Positions 39,939 through 48,911 of a stretch of 64,000 bases of DNA are shown piece after piece. The notes under the pieces were generated by a model. It was not told the origin of the DNA. It worked only from the letters and a program-made list of their open reading frames with translations, and made no database searches. The translations under genes and the position numbers were made by a program. Source of the DNA: Nonomuraea rhodomycinica (GTDB taxonomy: Bacteria > Actinomycetota > Actinomycetes > Streptosporangiales > Streptosporangiaceae); contig NZ_JABWGO010000009.1 of the NCBI RefSeq assembly GCF_013363995.1, forward strand, positions 1 through 64,000, in the 5' to 3' direction. The first letter of the stretch is position 1. Each line of letters opens with the position of its first letter.

Positions 39939-42809
39939 CTAGTCGCGCGCGCCGGCCATCGCCTCCCTCGTCCCGGCGAAACCGTCGCCCACGTACGCCG
40001 CGAGCTGCAGGAAGGCGTCGCGGGTGGGCTCCTGCAGCCGGTCCAGGTCGATCTCCGCGCCCTCCTCCAGATGCGGGTCGTACGGCACGCGGATCACCGC
40101 CCGGCACCGGGCCGCGAAGTGGGCCTCCAGCTTGTTGATGTCGACCGCCGACTTCGTGCGCGGCCGGACGCTGCACAGCACGACGGTGGCGTTGCGCACC
40201 AGGTCGCCGTAGTGGTGCGCCTCCAGCCAGTCGAGCGTCGCCGACGCCGCCCGCGCGCCGTCCACCGACGGCGAGCTGACCAGCACGATCTGGTCGGCCA
40301 GGCCGAGCACGCCGCCCATCGCCGAGTGCAGCAGGCCGGTGCCGCAGTCGGTGATGCAGATCGAGTAGAAGTTCTCCAGCACCTGCGAGACGGCCTGGTA
40401 GTCGGCGCCGCTGAACGCCTCCGACACCGACGGGTCACGGTCGGAGGCCAGCACCTCCAGCCGCGAGGGCGCCTGCGAGGTGAACGCCCTGATGTCCACG
40501 TACCTCTTGACCTGCTCGCGCTCGTTGAGCAGGTCGCGGACCGTCGCCGAGGTCTCCAGCACCAGCTTGTCGGACAGGGTGCCGCGGTCGGGGTTGGCGT
40601 CCACGGCGATGACGCGGTCGCCGCGCGTCGAGGCGAGCGTCGCGCCGAGGCCGACCGTGGTCGTCGTCTTGCCGACGCCGCCCTTCAGGCTGAGGACGGC
40701 CACGCGGTGGTGGCCCGTGGCGACCGGCGTGCGGGCCCTGGACAGCAGCTCGCGGCGGCGGCGCACCTCCGGCGGCTCACCCGGCTTGATCCAGCCGCCC
40801 GACGCCTTGTAGATCAGGCGCCGCCAGCCCTTGGAGGGGGCGTTGCGGCGGCCCCGCAGCAGGGTCTCGGGGTCGAGGCTCTCGGCGGTCGGCTTGCCGG
40901 TGACCGGCGGGCGCGGGGACGCGCTGAAGACCGGGACGGGGGCGGGGCGGCGCGGCCTGGGCGCCGGCGGCTCGGCTCGCTGCACGGGCGGCTCGGCTCG
41001 CTGCACGGGCGGCTCGGCTCGCTGCACGGGCGGCTGAGAGGCCGTGGGTGGCTGAGAGGCGGCAGGCGTTTGAGAGGCCGCGGGCGGCCGGGAGCGGTCC
41101 GGCGCCGGTTCCGGGTACTCCGGCGGCTCGGGACGGTCCAGTGCGCTGCCCTGCGCGGCCCGGCGGCCGGACGGCGCGCCGAACGCGGGCGGGTGGGCGA
41201 GCGGCCTGACATCGACGGTGTGCCCGTCCTCGTCGTCGTGAAGGCGGCCCGCGGCGTGGCCGGACTCGGCCTCGTCGTCACGGGGGCGGGATGGGGCGCG
41301 CTCGTCACGGAAGCGGGACAGGGCGGGCCGGGTGTCGTCGGCGACTCCTCCGCCCTCGGGAGCGTGTGCGTCCTCCAGGGACCACACGTCGGCGGCGGTC
41401 GTCGCGCTTTCGGCGGAACGTGCGTCCGCGGCAGAACGTGCGTCCGCGGCGGATCGCGTCTCCGTGGTGGGCCGTGTGTCGGTGGTGGGCCCTGTGCTGT
41501 CGGCGGTCCGGGCGTCGTCCGACGGGCGTACCTCGTCGGCGGGACGGCCCTCGCCCAGCGGACGCACCTCTCCGGACGGACGCACCTCACTGGACTGGTG
41601 CGTCTCGTCCGACGGGCGAGCCTCCGACGGGCGGCCCTCCGGCGGGCGGGGGGCGAACAGCGGGGTGTCGGACGGCGGTACCGGGCGGGGGTCCCACGCG
41701 GACGGGGGCCGCACATTGGGCGAGGTCGCGTCCGGGGAGTCCTGATCGGCGGCCGCGCCCGCCGCCTCGGAGCCCGCCGTCTCGGAGCGCGCCGTCTCGG
41801 AGCCGCCCGCCTCTTCCCGGCCGCGCGCCTCGGAGGGGTGGCCGGCGACGGAAGGGGCCTCCGCGAAGCCCGCCTCGGGCGCCCGCGTCTCGGCAGAGCC
41901 GGACGCCTCGGACGGGCCGGACGTCGCGGAAGGGCCGGACGTCGCCGAAGGGCCCGATGGCGCGGAAGGGCCTGAGGTCTCGCCGAGGCCGGACATCGGG
42001 GAAGCCGCGGAACCCGTGGAAGGGCCCGACTCGGCGGAGGGAGGCGTCAGGGAGGGATGGGTCTCGGACGTCTGCGCGTCGAAGGCGCTGAAGCGCTCCG
42101 GCGGCAGCGGCCACTCCAGCGGCTCCGGCCACCCGGCACGCTCGTCCGCCGACCGTCCGCCGGCCGCCGGGTCGTCGCCGTCGCGCGCCGGCCGGGGCTC
42201 GGGCAGCGAGGGGTACGTGTCGGCGTCGTCGGCCCGGGGCAGCGGCTTGAGCGGCTCCAGGAACGCGTCGGGCCCGGCCTGCGTCAGGTCGTCGCGTACG
42301 TCCCGTGGCTGCGCGTCGAACGGCGCCGCGGGCGTCTCGAAGGCCGACGCCTCGCCGAACGCGCCGGGCCGCCCGACGGGCTCCGCACCGTATCCGGACC
42401 GGTCGTATCCGGACGCCTGCTCATACCCGGACGTCCGCTCGTATCCCGACGTCTGCTCGTACCCGGAGGTCTCCTCGTAACCGGGCGACGTGCGGCCGAA
42501 CGGCGACGGCGGCTCCAGCCACTGCGTGGAGGCGTCGCTCTCGCGCCCTGCCTCCTGGTCCGCGCCGGCCCCCGCGCCGGACGGCAGGTCGGGGCCGTAC
42601 AGCGAGCCGGCCGCGGCGCGGAACAGCGGCTGCGGCGGCGCCTCCGGCGGTGTCACCGACCTCCAGGGGTCCTGCGGGTACGGCGAGGCGGACCGCTCGT
42701 CACCGGAGCCGGCGGAACCGCCCGGGACGGACGCCTCCTCCGTCTCCTTGATCGCGTCGAGCCAGGCAAGCTGCTCCTCGAGCGATTCCTCGCGATCGTG
42801 TCTCGCCAC
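39939..42809 (-). CDS. EspI-like protein: long disordered region plus MinD/ParA-type ATPase
   Basis: The 956-residue protein has an N-terminal region of about 660 residues rich in Pro, Ser, Glu, Ala and Thr, with short repeats, and a C-terminal P-loop ATPase with the deviant Walker A SLKGGVGKTTTTVGLG, followed by VIAVDANPDRGTLSDKL and VSSPSVDGARAASATLDWL. This layout is that of EspI and related ATPases linked to type VII secretion in actinobacteria; no other ESX gene is in the window. I chose the GTG at 42809 with GAGGGGGA upstream; the product starts VARHDREESLEEQLAWLD. The repeats are tandem (ETSGYEQTSGYER; VQRAEPP three times; SGPSATSGPSATSG), so length is likely to vary between strains. 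Confidence 0.85.
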   Translation of the reverse strand: MARHDREESLEEQLAWLDAIKETEEASVPGGSAGSGDERSASPYPQDPWRSVTPPEAPPQPLFRAAAGSLYGPDLPSGAGAGADQEAGRESDASTQWLEPPSPFGRTSPGYEETSGYEQTSGYERTSGYEQASGYDRSGYGAEPVGRPGAFGEASAFETPAAPFDAQPRDVRDDLTQAGPDAFLEPLKPLPRADDADTYPSLPEPRPARDGDDPAAGGRSADERAGWPEPLEWPLPPERFSAFDAQTSETHPSLTPPSAESGPSTGSAASPMSGLGETSGPSAPSGPSATSGPSATSGPSEASGSAETRAPEAGFAEAPSVAGHPSEARGREEAGGSETARSETAGSEAAGAAADQDSPDATSPNVRPPSAWDPRPVPPSDTPLFAPRPPEGRPSEARPSDETHQSSEVRPSGEVRPLGEGRPADEVRPSDDARTADSTGPTTDTRPTTETRSAADARSAADARSAESATTAADVWSLEDAHAPEGGGVADDTRPALSRFRDERAPSRPRDDEAESGHAAGRLHDDEDGHTVDVRPLAHPPAFGAPSGRRAAQGSALDRPEPPEYPEPAPDRSRPPAASQTPAASQPPTASQPPVQRAEPPVQRAEPPVQRAEPPAPRPRRPAPVPVFSASPRPPVTGKPTAESLDPETLLRGRRNAPSKGWRRLIYKASGGWIKPGEPPEVRRRRELLSRARTPVATGHHRVAVLSLKGGVGKTTTTVGLGATLASTRGDRVIAVDANPDRGTLSDKLVLETSATVRDLLNEREQVKRYVDIRAFTSQAPSRLEVLASDRDPSVSEAFSGADYQAVSQVLENFYSICITDCGTGLLHSAMGGVLGLADQIVLVSSPSVDGARAASATLDWLEAHHYGDLVRNATVVLCSVRPRTKSAVDINKLEAHFAARCRAVIRVPYDPHLEEGAEIDLDRLQEPTRDAFLQLAAYVGDGFAGTREAMAGARD
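40972..41034 (-). repeat. 21-bp tandem repeat inside the EspI-like gene
   Basis: GGCTCGGCTCGCTGCACGGGC occurs three times in succession and encodes VQRAEPP three times. The copies are virtually identical at the DNA level, pointing to recent expansion. Confidence 0.85.
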
Positions 42810-42910
42810 CGTGTTCCCCCTCGGGTGGGTGTAAAGGGGCAGCAAATATTCTGAAGATTAACGCCATGTGTTCCCATGGTCGCAGCCAACCCACAACTTC
42901 TTTGCCCGGT

Positions 42911-42916
42911 TACGGT
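42911..42916 (+). promoter_or_regulatory. -10 element of a leaderless promoter for the quinone oxidoreductase gene
   Basis: TACGGT ends six bases before the ATG at 42923 and there is no ribosome-binding site. Confidence 0.55.
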
Positions 42917-42922
42917 GGTGCC

Positions 42923-43879
42923 ATGCGAGCCATCGAGATCGTCCGGCCGGGCGGCCCAGAGGTCCTGGAGTGGCGCGAGGTGCCCGACCCGCGTGCCGAG
43001 CAGGGCCAGGTCGTCATCGACGTGGCCGCGGCCGGGGTCAACAGAGCCGACGTCCTGCAGCGCAAGGGTTTCTACGATCCGCCTCCCGGCGCCCCGCCGT
43101 ACCCGGGGCTGGAGGTCTCCGGCGTGGTGGCGGAGGTCGGCGCGGGTGTGCCGGGCTTCGCGCCCGGCGACCAGGTGTGCGCCCTGCTGGCCGGCGGCGG
43201 CTACGCCGAGCGGGTGGCCGTGCCGTGGGAGCAGGTGATGCCGGTGCCGGAGGGCGTGCCGCTGGTGGACGCGGCGGCGCTGCCGGAGGTGGCGTGCACG
43301 GTGTGGTCCAACGTGTTCATGCTGGCCCGGCTGCGCAAGGGCGAGACGCTGCTGGTCCACGGCGGGGCGAGCGGGATCGGCACGTTCGCGGTGCAGCTCG
43401 CCAAGGCGCTCGGCTCCCAGGTGGTGGCCACGGCCGGGAGCGAGGCCAAGCTGCGGCGCCTGCGGGAGCTCGGCGCGGACGAGACCATCAACTACCGCGA
43501 GCAGGACTTCTCGGAACTGGTGCGGGCCGACGTGATCCTCGACATCATCGGCGGCTCCTACCTGGCCGGCAACCTCAAGGCGCTCAACCCCGGCGGCCGG
43601 CTGGTGATCATCGCCCTCCAGGGCGGCGCCAGGGCCGAGATCGACCTCGGCGTCCTGCTGACCAAGCGGGCGTCGGTCCACGGCACCACGCTGCGCGCCC
43701 GCCCCGTCGAGGAGAAGGGCGTCATCGTCCGCAGCGTCGCCGACAACGTCTGGCCGCTGGTCGGCGCGGGGGCGGTGCGTCCCGTGGTGTACGCGCGGGT
43801 GCCGATGAGCGACGCGGCCGAGGCGCACCGCATGCTGGATTCCGGCGAACACATCGGCAAGATCCTGCTAGTACGGTGA
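42923..43879 (+). CDS. NAD(P)H-quinone oxidoreductase (zinc-independent MDR family)
   Basis: The 318-residue protein is a medium-chain reductase without zinc ligands: VNRADVLQRKGFYDPPPGAP (quinone oxidoreductase signature), HGGASGIGTFAVQLAKALG (nucleotide-binding) and a C-terminal HGTTLRARP segment. It is of the human PIG3 / QorA type, reducing quinones or related alpha,beta-unsaturated carbonyls with NADPH. It lies five bases before bpa and probably shares its transcripts, though bpa seems to have an additional promoter inside this gene's 3' end. Confidence 0.9.
   Translation: MRAIEIVRPGGPEVLEWREVPDPRAEQGQVVIDVAAAGVNRADVLQRKGFYDPPPGAPPYPGLEVSGVVAEVGAGVPGFAPGDQVCALLAGGGYAERVAVPWEQVMPVPEGVPLVDAAALPEVACTVWSNVFMLARLRKGETLLVHGGASGIGTFAVQLAKALGSQVVATAGSEAKLRRLRELGADETINYREQDFSELVRADVILDIIGGSYLAGNLKALNPGGRLVIIALQGGARAEIDLGVLLTKRASVHGTTLRARPVEEKGVIVRSVADNVWPLVGAGAVRPVVYARVPMSDAAEAHRMLDSGEHIGKILLVR
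43872..43877 (+). promoter_or_regulatory. -10 element of a second, internal promoter before bpa
   Basis: TACGGT lies within the last codons of the quinone oxidoreductase gene and ends seven bases before the bpa ATG. No ribosome site is seen. Confidence 0.5.
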
Positions 43880-43884
43880 AACCT

Positions 43885-44391
43885 ATGAGTGCTGAGGACA
43901 ACAACACCTCTCGCATCGTGGTGGTCGGTCCCGACTTCCAGGGTCAGAGTGACAGTGGTGAAGAGGAGCGCTCGGTCACCAACCTGGTCGAGCAGCCCGC
44001 CAAGGTCATGCGTATCGGCAGCATGATCCGCCAGCTTCTGGAGGAGGTCCGCGCGGCCCCTCTGGACGAGGCCAGCCGCAAGCGGCTGAAGGAGATCCAC
44101 CAGTCCTCGATCAAGGAGCTGGAGGACGGCCTGGCACCCGAGCTGGTCGACGAGCTGGAGCGGCTGTCGCTGCCGTTCACCGACGACAACGGCACGCCGC
44201 CGAGCGACGCGGAGCTGCGCATCGCCCACGCGCAGCTCGTGGGCTGGCTTGAGGGGTTGTTCCACGGGATCCAGACCACGCTGTTCGCGCAGCAGATGGC
44301 GGCCCGGGCCCAGTTGGAGCAGATGCGCAGGGCGCTGCCCGGCGTGCCGCACGGCGACGTCCCGCCCGGCGGCTCCGGCCCCTACCTGTAG
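43885..44391 (+). CDS. bpa: Bacterial proteasome activator
   Basis: The 168-residue protein matches the actinobacterial Bpa (PafE) family: RIVVVGPDFQ near the start, the helical core VTNLVEQPAKVMRIGSMI and LLEEVRAAPLDEASR, and AHAQLVGWLEGLFHGIQTTLF. The last four residues, GPYL, correspond to the GQYL motif that docks into the 20S proteasome and opens its gate without ATP. Bpa forms a dodecameric ring and delivers unfolded proteins such as the heat-shock repressor HspR. The presence of Bpa implies that the organism has a proteasome. The 3' end overlaps the convergent Cof-type phosphatase gene by ten bases. Confidence 0.93.
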   Translation: MSAEDNNTSRIVVVGPDFQGQSDSGEEERSVTNLVEQPAKVMRIGSMIRQLLEEVRAAPLDEASRKRLKEIHQSSIKELEDGLAPELVDELERLSLPFTDDNGTPPSDAELRIAHAQLVGWLEGLFHGIQTTLFAQQMAARAQLEQMRRALPGVPHGDVPPGGSGPYL

Positions 44392-45209
44392 TCCAAGGGG
44401 CGCGGCCCGTAGAGCTGCTCCAGCACGCGGGCCACGCCGTCGTCGTCGTTGGCCGCCGTCACGTGATCGACCGCGGCCAGCACGTCGGGATGCGCGTTCG
44501 CGACGGCGTACGACGTGCCTGCCCAGCTCAGCATGGGCAGGTCGTTCGGCATGTCCCCGAACGCCACCACCTCCGACGGCTTGACCTCGTGCCGCTCCGC
44601 GAGCACGGCCAGCGCCGTGGCCTTCGTCACACCGTGAGCGCTCATCTCGATGAGGCTGCGGCCGCTGGAGTGCGTGGCCGTCACGAGGTGCCCCACGAGC
44701 TCGTGGACGGTCGCGTGCAGGGTGTCGGGGTCCATGCGGGGGTGGAGGGCGAGCAGCTTGGCGCAGGGCTGCGACGTCAGCGTGCCGGCGCCGACCCGCA
44801 GACCTCCGACGGCCTTGCTGTCCCAACCGCCGAGCGGGAATTGGGACTCATGCGCAAATCCCCCCTCATACTCGACCGAAAATGCGAGTTCGGGCACGTT
44901 CGCTCTTAGCTGAGCGACGACTTGTTCCAGTACATCCACCTCGATCAGGTGTGATTCGACTATGCGTTCCGTATGCAGGTCGTAGATCAGGGCCCCGTTT
45001 GCACAGATCGCCAGCCCCCGGTGACGCAGCGCACCCGCCACTCCGCTCATCCACCGCGGCGGCCGGCCGGTGACGAACACCAGCATGGCGCCCGCCTCCT
45101 CGACTCTGGCGAACGCCGCGGCCGTGCGGGGAGAGATGGTTCCGTCGGCGCGCAGGGCGGTGCCGTCGAGGTCGGTGGCCACGAGACGCGGCGCGGGGAG
45201 ACTCTGCAT
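44382..45209 (-). CDS. Cof-type HAD phosphatase
   Basis: The 275-residue protein has HAD motif I RLVATDLDGTALRADG, motif II FVTGRPPRW, a C2-type cap and motif IV VVAFGDMPNDLPML, all complete, so it should be active on small phosphorylated metabolites. Members dephosphorylate sugar phosphates, flavin precursors or pyridoxal phosphate; the substrate cannot be told from sequence. It is convergent with bpa and divergent from cspA. Confidence 0.9.
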   Translation of the reverse strand: MQSLPAPRLVATDLDGTALRADGTISPRTAAAFARVEEAGAMLVFVTGRPPRWMSGVAGALRHRGLAICANGALIYDLHTERIVESHLIEVDVLEQVVAQLRANVPELAFSVEYEGGFAHESQFPLGGWDSKAVGGLRVGAGTLTSQPCAKLLALHPRMDPDTLHATVHELVGHLVTATHSSGRSLIEMSAHGVTKATALAVLAERHEVKPSEVVAFGDMPNDLPMLSWAGTSYAVANAHPDVLAAVDHVTAANDDDGVARVLEQLYGPRPLDYR

Positions 45210-45404
45210 AACACGTTCCAGTTTGCCGGGTGATGCCGCCGGCCAGAAATCTTCCCAGGGACGGGAACACCGACGCGCCAGAATGGTGTTAGATGTGGAG
45301 GCGTTGTATTAGCTGATCCCGTAGTGAAAACCAGCATGACATTGTCTGAGCCACCCCGGGTGCCTGCTGTACGACACACCGGGACTCGCGAGGTGCGGGT
45401 CCCA

Positions 45405-45410
45405 TAGATT
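45405..45410 (+). promoter_or_regulatory. Possible -10 element of cspA
   Basis: TAGATT, 22 bases before the cspA ATG, fits TANNNT and would give a leader of about 16 bases containing GGGAGAG. No clear -35 is seen. Confidence 0.35.
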
Positions 45411-45432
45411 CACATCCTGAGGGAGAGCTTTT

Positions 45433-45636
45433 ATGGCTCAGGGAACCGTCAAGTGGTTCAACGCTGAGAAGGGCTTCGGCTTCATCGCCCCGGACGGCGG
45501 TGCGCCGGACGTGTTCGTGCACTTCTCCGAGATCGTCGGCAACGGCTACCGCAGCCTTGAAGACGGCCAGCGGGTCGAGTTCGAGATCACCCAGGGCCAG
45601 AAGGGGCCGCAGGCCTCTCAGGTCCGCTCCATCTGA
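45433..45636 (+). CDS. cspA: Cold-shock protein CspA family
   Basis: The 67-residue protein is a complete cold-shock domain with RNP1 KGFGFI and RNP2 VFVHF, starting MAQGTVKWFNAEKGFGFIAP. It binds single-stranded RNA and DNA and acts as an RNA chaperone. GGGAGAG lies upstream and a strong terminator follows at 45654, so it is monocistronic. Confidence 0.97.
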   Translation: MAQGTVKWFNAEKGFGFIAPDGGAPDVFVHFSEIVGNGYRSLEDGQRVEFEITQGQKGPQASQVRSI

Positions 45637-45653
45637 CCTGTAGCAGCGAGATA

Positions 45654-45684
45654 GGCCGGGGTTCGCTTCCAGCGAACCCCGGCC
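45654..45684 (+). terminator. Intrinsic terminator of cspA
   Basis: GGCCGGGGTTCGCT (45654-45667) pairs perfectly with 45671-45684 across a 3-base loop and is followed by TTT. It begins 18 bases after the cspA stop. Confidence 0.9.
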
Positions 45685-45819
45685 TTTCGCGTTCCCGGGG
45701 CCGCCCGGCTTCCTGATCACGAATGTGACTCAACTCACGGATCGCCGAACCCGCTGCGCCCGGGCCGCGGCGCGCTCATCAACGACCCGTGCTCAAGCAG
45801 GCCTGGCCTCGGGTTCGTC

Positions 45820-46454
45820 ATGGGCAAGCTGAGTGACGTCGCGGGGCTCGTGGTCGCGCCGCCGCCGGTCGCCCTGCTGTTCTGGGGACGGGCCGAGCTG
45901 GCGGCCACCGTGCTCACCGGTGTGCTCCGCGCGCTCGTCAAGACGACGCAGACGGGCGCTGAGGCCGCCTCCCATGTCTTCACCCTCGTGGCGGGTCCGT
46001 CGCGCGTCCTGGACGACCTCGCGGACGTCCTGGCCGCCTGCCCGCGCTCGCCCTCGCCTGGGGCGTGGGCACGGCGGCGCACCCTCCACGCCGGCCCGGG
46101 GCGCGTACGGGTGCTGGTGACCGCGCCGTTCGCGGTGCCGGCCGTGGCCGCCACCGCCGGCGTCGTCCCGGGCGTCGTCCCACCGGCCGGCGCGAGGCTC
46201 GGCGCGTCCCAGGGGCTCGAGGTGGACCTGTGGGCTCTGCTGGGCCCTGGGCGCAGGGCCGCGTACGCCGTCGCCCTCGTCGTGCTGCTGGGCGCCGCGG
46301 AGCCGCGATGCGGCGGCTCGACGTCGCCTACGCCCTCCGCGCCGCGATCGCGAGCGCCGGGCTGCTCCACACGGGCCTCAACCTGTGGACGGACCGCTCG
46401 GTCCCGGGCTTCTGCCCCGACGAGCGCCGCCCGCCGGGAGACACCCCACTGTGA
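45820..46454 (+). pseudogene. Uncertain region, perhaps a frame-shifted membrane protein gene
   Basis: From the ATG at 45820, a frame with host-like codon use reads MGKLSDVAGLVVAPPPVALL and continues hydrophobic and alanine-rich for about 160 residues; it then loses coding character near 46305. At that point a different frame begins (MRRLDVAYALRAAIASAG) and runs to a stop at 46454. Joined together the two look like one membrane-associated protein broken by a frameshift. I recognise no family with confidence; the N-terminal part faintly recalls the soluble N-terminus of actinobacterial P-type ATPases. It may also be two small genes. The remaining bases to 46556 hold nothing I can identify. Confidence 0.3.
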
Positions 46455-46556
46455 GACGCGTTCCGAGGCGGACCGCACCTCACGCAGCCCCCGTCAGGTG
46501 GGGACGACGGGTCGCGGCCCGGGCACGACTGTCACGTGCCCAGGCCGCGCGTCCCG

Positions 46557-47819
46557 CTACTTGGGCGGCTCCAGCACCTCAAGGCCCACGTACGGGCGCA
46601 GCGCCTTGGGCAGCACGACCGAGCCGTCGGCCTGCTGGTGGTTCTCCAGGATGGCGACGATCCAGCGCGTGGTGGCCAGCGTGCCGTTGAGCGTCGCCAC
46701 GTGCTGCGGCTTGCCGTCCTTGTCGCGGAAGCGCACCGCCAGCCGCCGGGCCTGGAACTCCGTGCAGTTGGAGGTCGAGGTCAGCTCACGGTAGCGGCCC
46801 TGGCTGGGGATCCACGCCTCGCAGTCGAACTTGCGCGCCGCCGACATGCCGAGGTCGCCCGCCGCCGTGTCGATGACCCGGTAGGGCAGCTCCAGGGCGT
46901 CGAGCATCTCCTTCTCCCAGGCCAGCAGCCGCCGGTGCTCCTCACGGGAGTCCTCGGGCCGTACGTAGGAGAACATCTCGACCTTGTCGAACTGGTGGAC
47001 CCGGATGATGCCCCTGGTGTCCTTGCCGTACGAGCCCGCCTCGCGGCGGAAGCAGGACGACCAGCCCGCGTAGCGCAGCGGCAGCTCGTCGGCGTTGAGG
47101 ATCTCCTGGGCGTGGTAGCCCGCCAGCGACACCTCGGAGGTGCCGACCAGGTAGAGATCGTCCTCGGGGAGGCGGTAGATCTCCTTGTCGTGGGCCACGT
47201 GGAAGCCCGTGCCCTGCATGGTCTCCGGCTTGACCAGCACCGGCGTGATCATGGGCGTGAAGCCGTTGGCGATGGCCTGCTGCAGCGCCATGTTGAGCAG
47301 GCCGAGCTGGAGCCGGGCGCCGACGCCCTTGAGGAAGAAGAACCGCGAGCCGGACACCTTGGCGCCCCGCTCCATGTCGATGGCGTCGAGCAGCTCACCG
47401 AGCGCCAGGTGGTCGCGCGGCTCGAAGTCGAACCGCCGCGGCTGGCCGCAGGTCTCCAGGACGACGTAGTCGTCCTCGCCGCCGTGCGGGGCGTCCTCGT
47501 CGACGATGTTGGGCACGGTCTGCATGAGCTCGTCGAGCTCGGCCCCGAGCGCCTCGGCCTCCGCCTCGGCGGCCTTGACCTCGGCCGCGAGCTCCTTGGC
47601 CCGGGCCAGCAGCGCGGCCTTCTCCTCGCCCTGCGCCTTGGAGACCGACTTGCCGAAACTCTTCTGCTCGGCGCGCAGCGACTCGAACCTGGTCAGCGCG
47701 GAGCGTCGGCGCTCGTCGAGGTCGAGCAGCGTGTCGACGACGGCGTCGTCCTCACCGCGGGCACGCTGCGACGCCCGGAGCCGGTCGGGGTCCTCACGAA
47801 GGGTACGCAGGTCAATCAC
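46557..47819 (-). CDS. serS: Seryl-tRNA synthetase
   Basis: The 420-residue class II synthetase begins with the tRNA-binding coiled coil (about residues 25-100) and has motif 2 SCFRREAGSYGKDTRGIIRV and motif 3 GTLATTRWIVAILENHQ. It charges tRNA-Ser, including the tRNA-Ser(UGA) encoded at 39827. It starts with GTG at 47819. TAGCCT (47832-47827) seven bases upstream fits a leaderless promoter. Confidence 0.97.
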   Translation of the reverse strand: MIDLRTLREDPDRLRASQRARGEDDAVVDTLLDLDERRRSALTRFESLRAEQKSFGKSVSKAQGEEKAALLARAKELAAEVKAAEAEAEALGAELDELMQTVPNIVDEDAPHGGEDDYVVLETCGQPRRFDFEPRDHLALGELLDAIDMERGAKVSGSRFFFLKGVGARLQLGLLNMALQQAIANGFTPMITPVLVKPETMQGTGFHVAHDKEIYRLPEDDLYLVGTSEVSLAGYHAQEILNADELPLRYAGWSSCFRREAGSYGKDTRGIIRVHQFDKVEMFSYVRPEDSREEHRRLLAWEKEMLDALELPYRVIDTAAGDLGMSAARKFDCEAWIPSQGRYRELTSTSNCTEFQARRLAVRFRDKDGKPQHVATLNGTLATTRWIVAILENHQQADGSVVLPKALRPYVGLEVLEPPK

Positions 47820-47826
47820 AAGGAAA

Positions 47827-47832
47827 AGGCTA
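47827..47832 (-). promoter_or_regulatory. -10 element of a leaderless promoter for serS
   Basis: On the minus strand TAGCCT ends seven bases before the GTG start. Confidence 0.45.
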
Positions 47833-47985
47833 CCGGCGCGAGGCGTCTCCTCGCCTCTCGATTACCCGTTACCGTGTCCCGCGCCGTGAACGGCACCCGG
47901 CCTGACCCGCGCGAACCCGGGCCCGGGACGGCCGTCAGCCCTGGCGTCCGGGACGTGCGTCAGCCCTGGACCCCCGGGACCGGCG

Positions 47986-48909
47986 TCAGACCTGGCCGGC
48001 GCGGATCCTGGCCAGCCAGTCGCCGGCCTCGGCGAACTCCTCGTCCGTCGTGCCGCGCTTGACCCGCGGCGCGACCCCGTCGGCCCGCGGGTAGCTGCCG
48101 AGGAAGCGCACCTCGCCGCAGATGCGGTGCAGCCCCGCGATGGCCTCGCCGACCCGGGCGTCGGCGACGTGGCCCTCGAAGTCGAAGTGGAAGAAGTAGC
48201 GGCCGATGCCGTCGCCGGTGGGCCGCGACTCGATGCGCGTCAGGTTGACGCCGCGCACGGAGAACTCGGTCAGCATCTCCAGCAGCGCGCCGGGGTGGTC
48301 GTCGGCCAGGAAGACGACGAGCGTGGTGCGGTCGGAGCCGGTCGGCTCGGGCAGCGGACGGCCGGGACGGGCCACCTTGACGAACCGCGTCACCGTGTCG
48401 GTGCGGTCTCCGATGTCGCCGGCCAGCTCCACCAGGCCGTAGTGCTCGCCCGCGATGCGCGCCGCGATCGCCGCGTCGTACGGGGAGCCGGGCAGCGCCA
48501 CCTCCTGGGCCGCGGCGGCCGTCGAAGGCGCCGCCACCACGACCGCGTCGGGCAGCTCGCGCGAGAGGAACGCGCGGCACTGCGTGATCGCGGCGGGATG
48601 GGTGTAGACGCGCTTGATGTGCGGGATCTCCGTGCCGGGCCGGGCCAGCAGCGAGAAGCGCACCGGCAGCAGCAGCTCGGCGTCGATCAGCAGGGGCTCG
48701 CCCCAGGCGAACTCGTCGAGCGTCGTGGTGATCGCGCCCTCGACGGAGTTCTCCAGCGGCACGACGGCGCCGTCGGCCTCGCCACCGCGGGCGGCGGCCA
48801 GCGCGGCGCTCACGGTCGCGCAGGGCAGCCGCTCGGCGACGGGGTCGAGGAGCCGCAGGGCTTCCTCGGTGAAGGTTCCTTCGGGCCCGAGATAGGCGAG
48901 TCTGGGCAT
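47986..48909 (-). CDS. pheA: Prephenate dehydratase
   Basis: The 307-residue enzyme starts MPRLAYLGPEGTFTEEAL, carries the catalytic TDTVTRF motif and ends with an ACT domain (HPGALLEMLTEFSVRGVNLTRIESRP) for feedback control by phenylalanine. It makes phenylpyruvate for phenylalanine synthesis. It is a stand-alone dehydratase without a chorismate mutase domain, as usual in actinobacteria. TACTCT six bases before the ATG suggests a leaderless message. Confidence 0.95.
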   Translation of the reverse strand: MPRLAYLGPEGTFTEEALRLLDPVAERLPCATVSAALAAARGGEADGAVVPLENSVEGAITTTLDEFAWGEPLLIDAELLLPVRFSLLARPGTEIPHIKRVYTHPAAITQCRAFLSRELPDAVVVAAPSTAAAAQEVALPGSPYDAAIAARIAGEHYGLVELAGDIGDRTDTVTRFVKVARPGRPLPEPTGSDRTTLVVFLADDHPGALLEMLTEFSVRGVNLTRIESRPTGDGIGRYFFHFDFEGHVADARVGEAIAGLHRICGEVRFLGSYPRADGVAPRVKRGTTDEEFAEAGDWLARIRAGQV

Positions 48910-48911
48910 GA

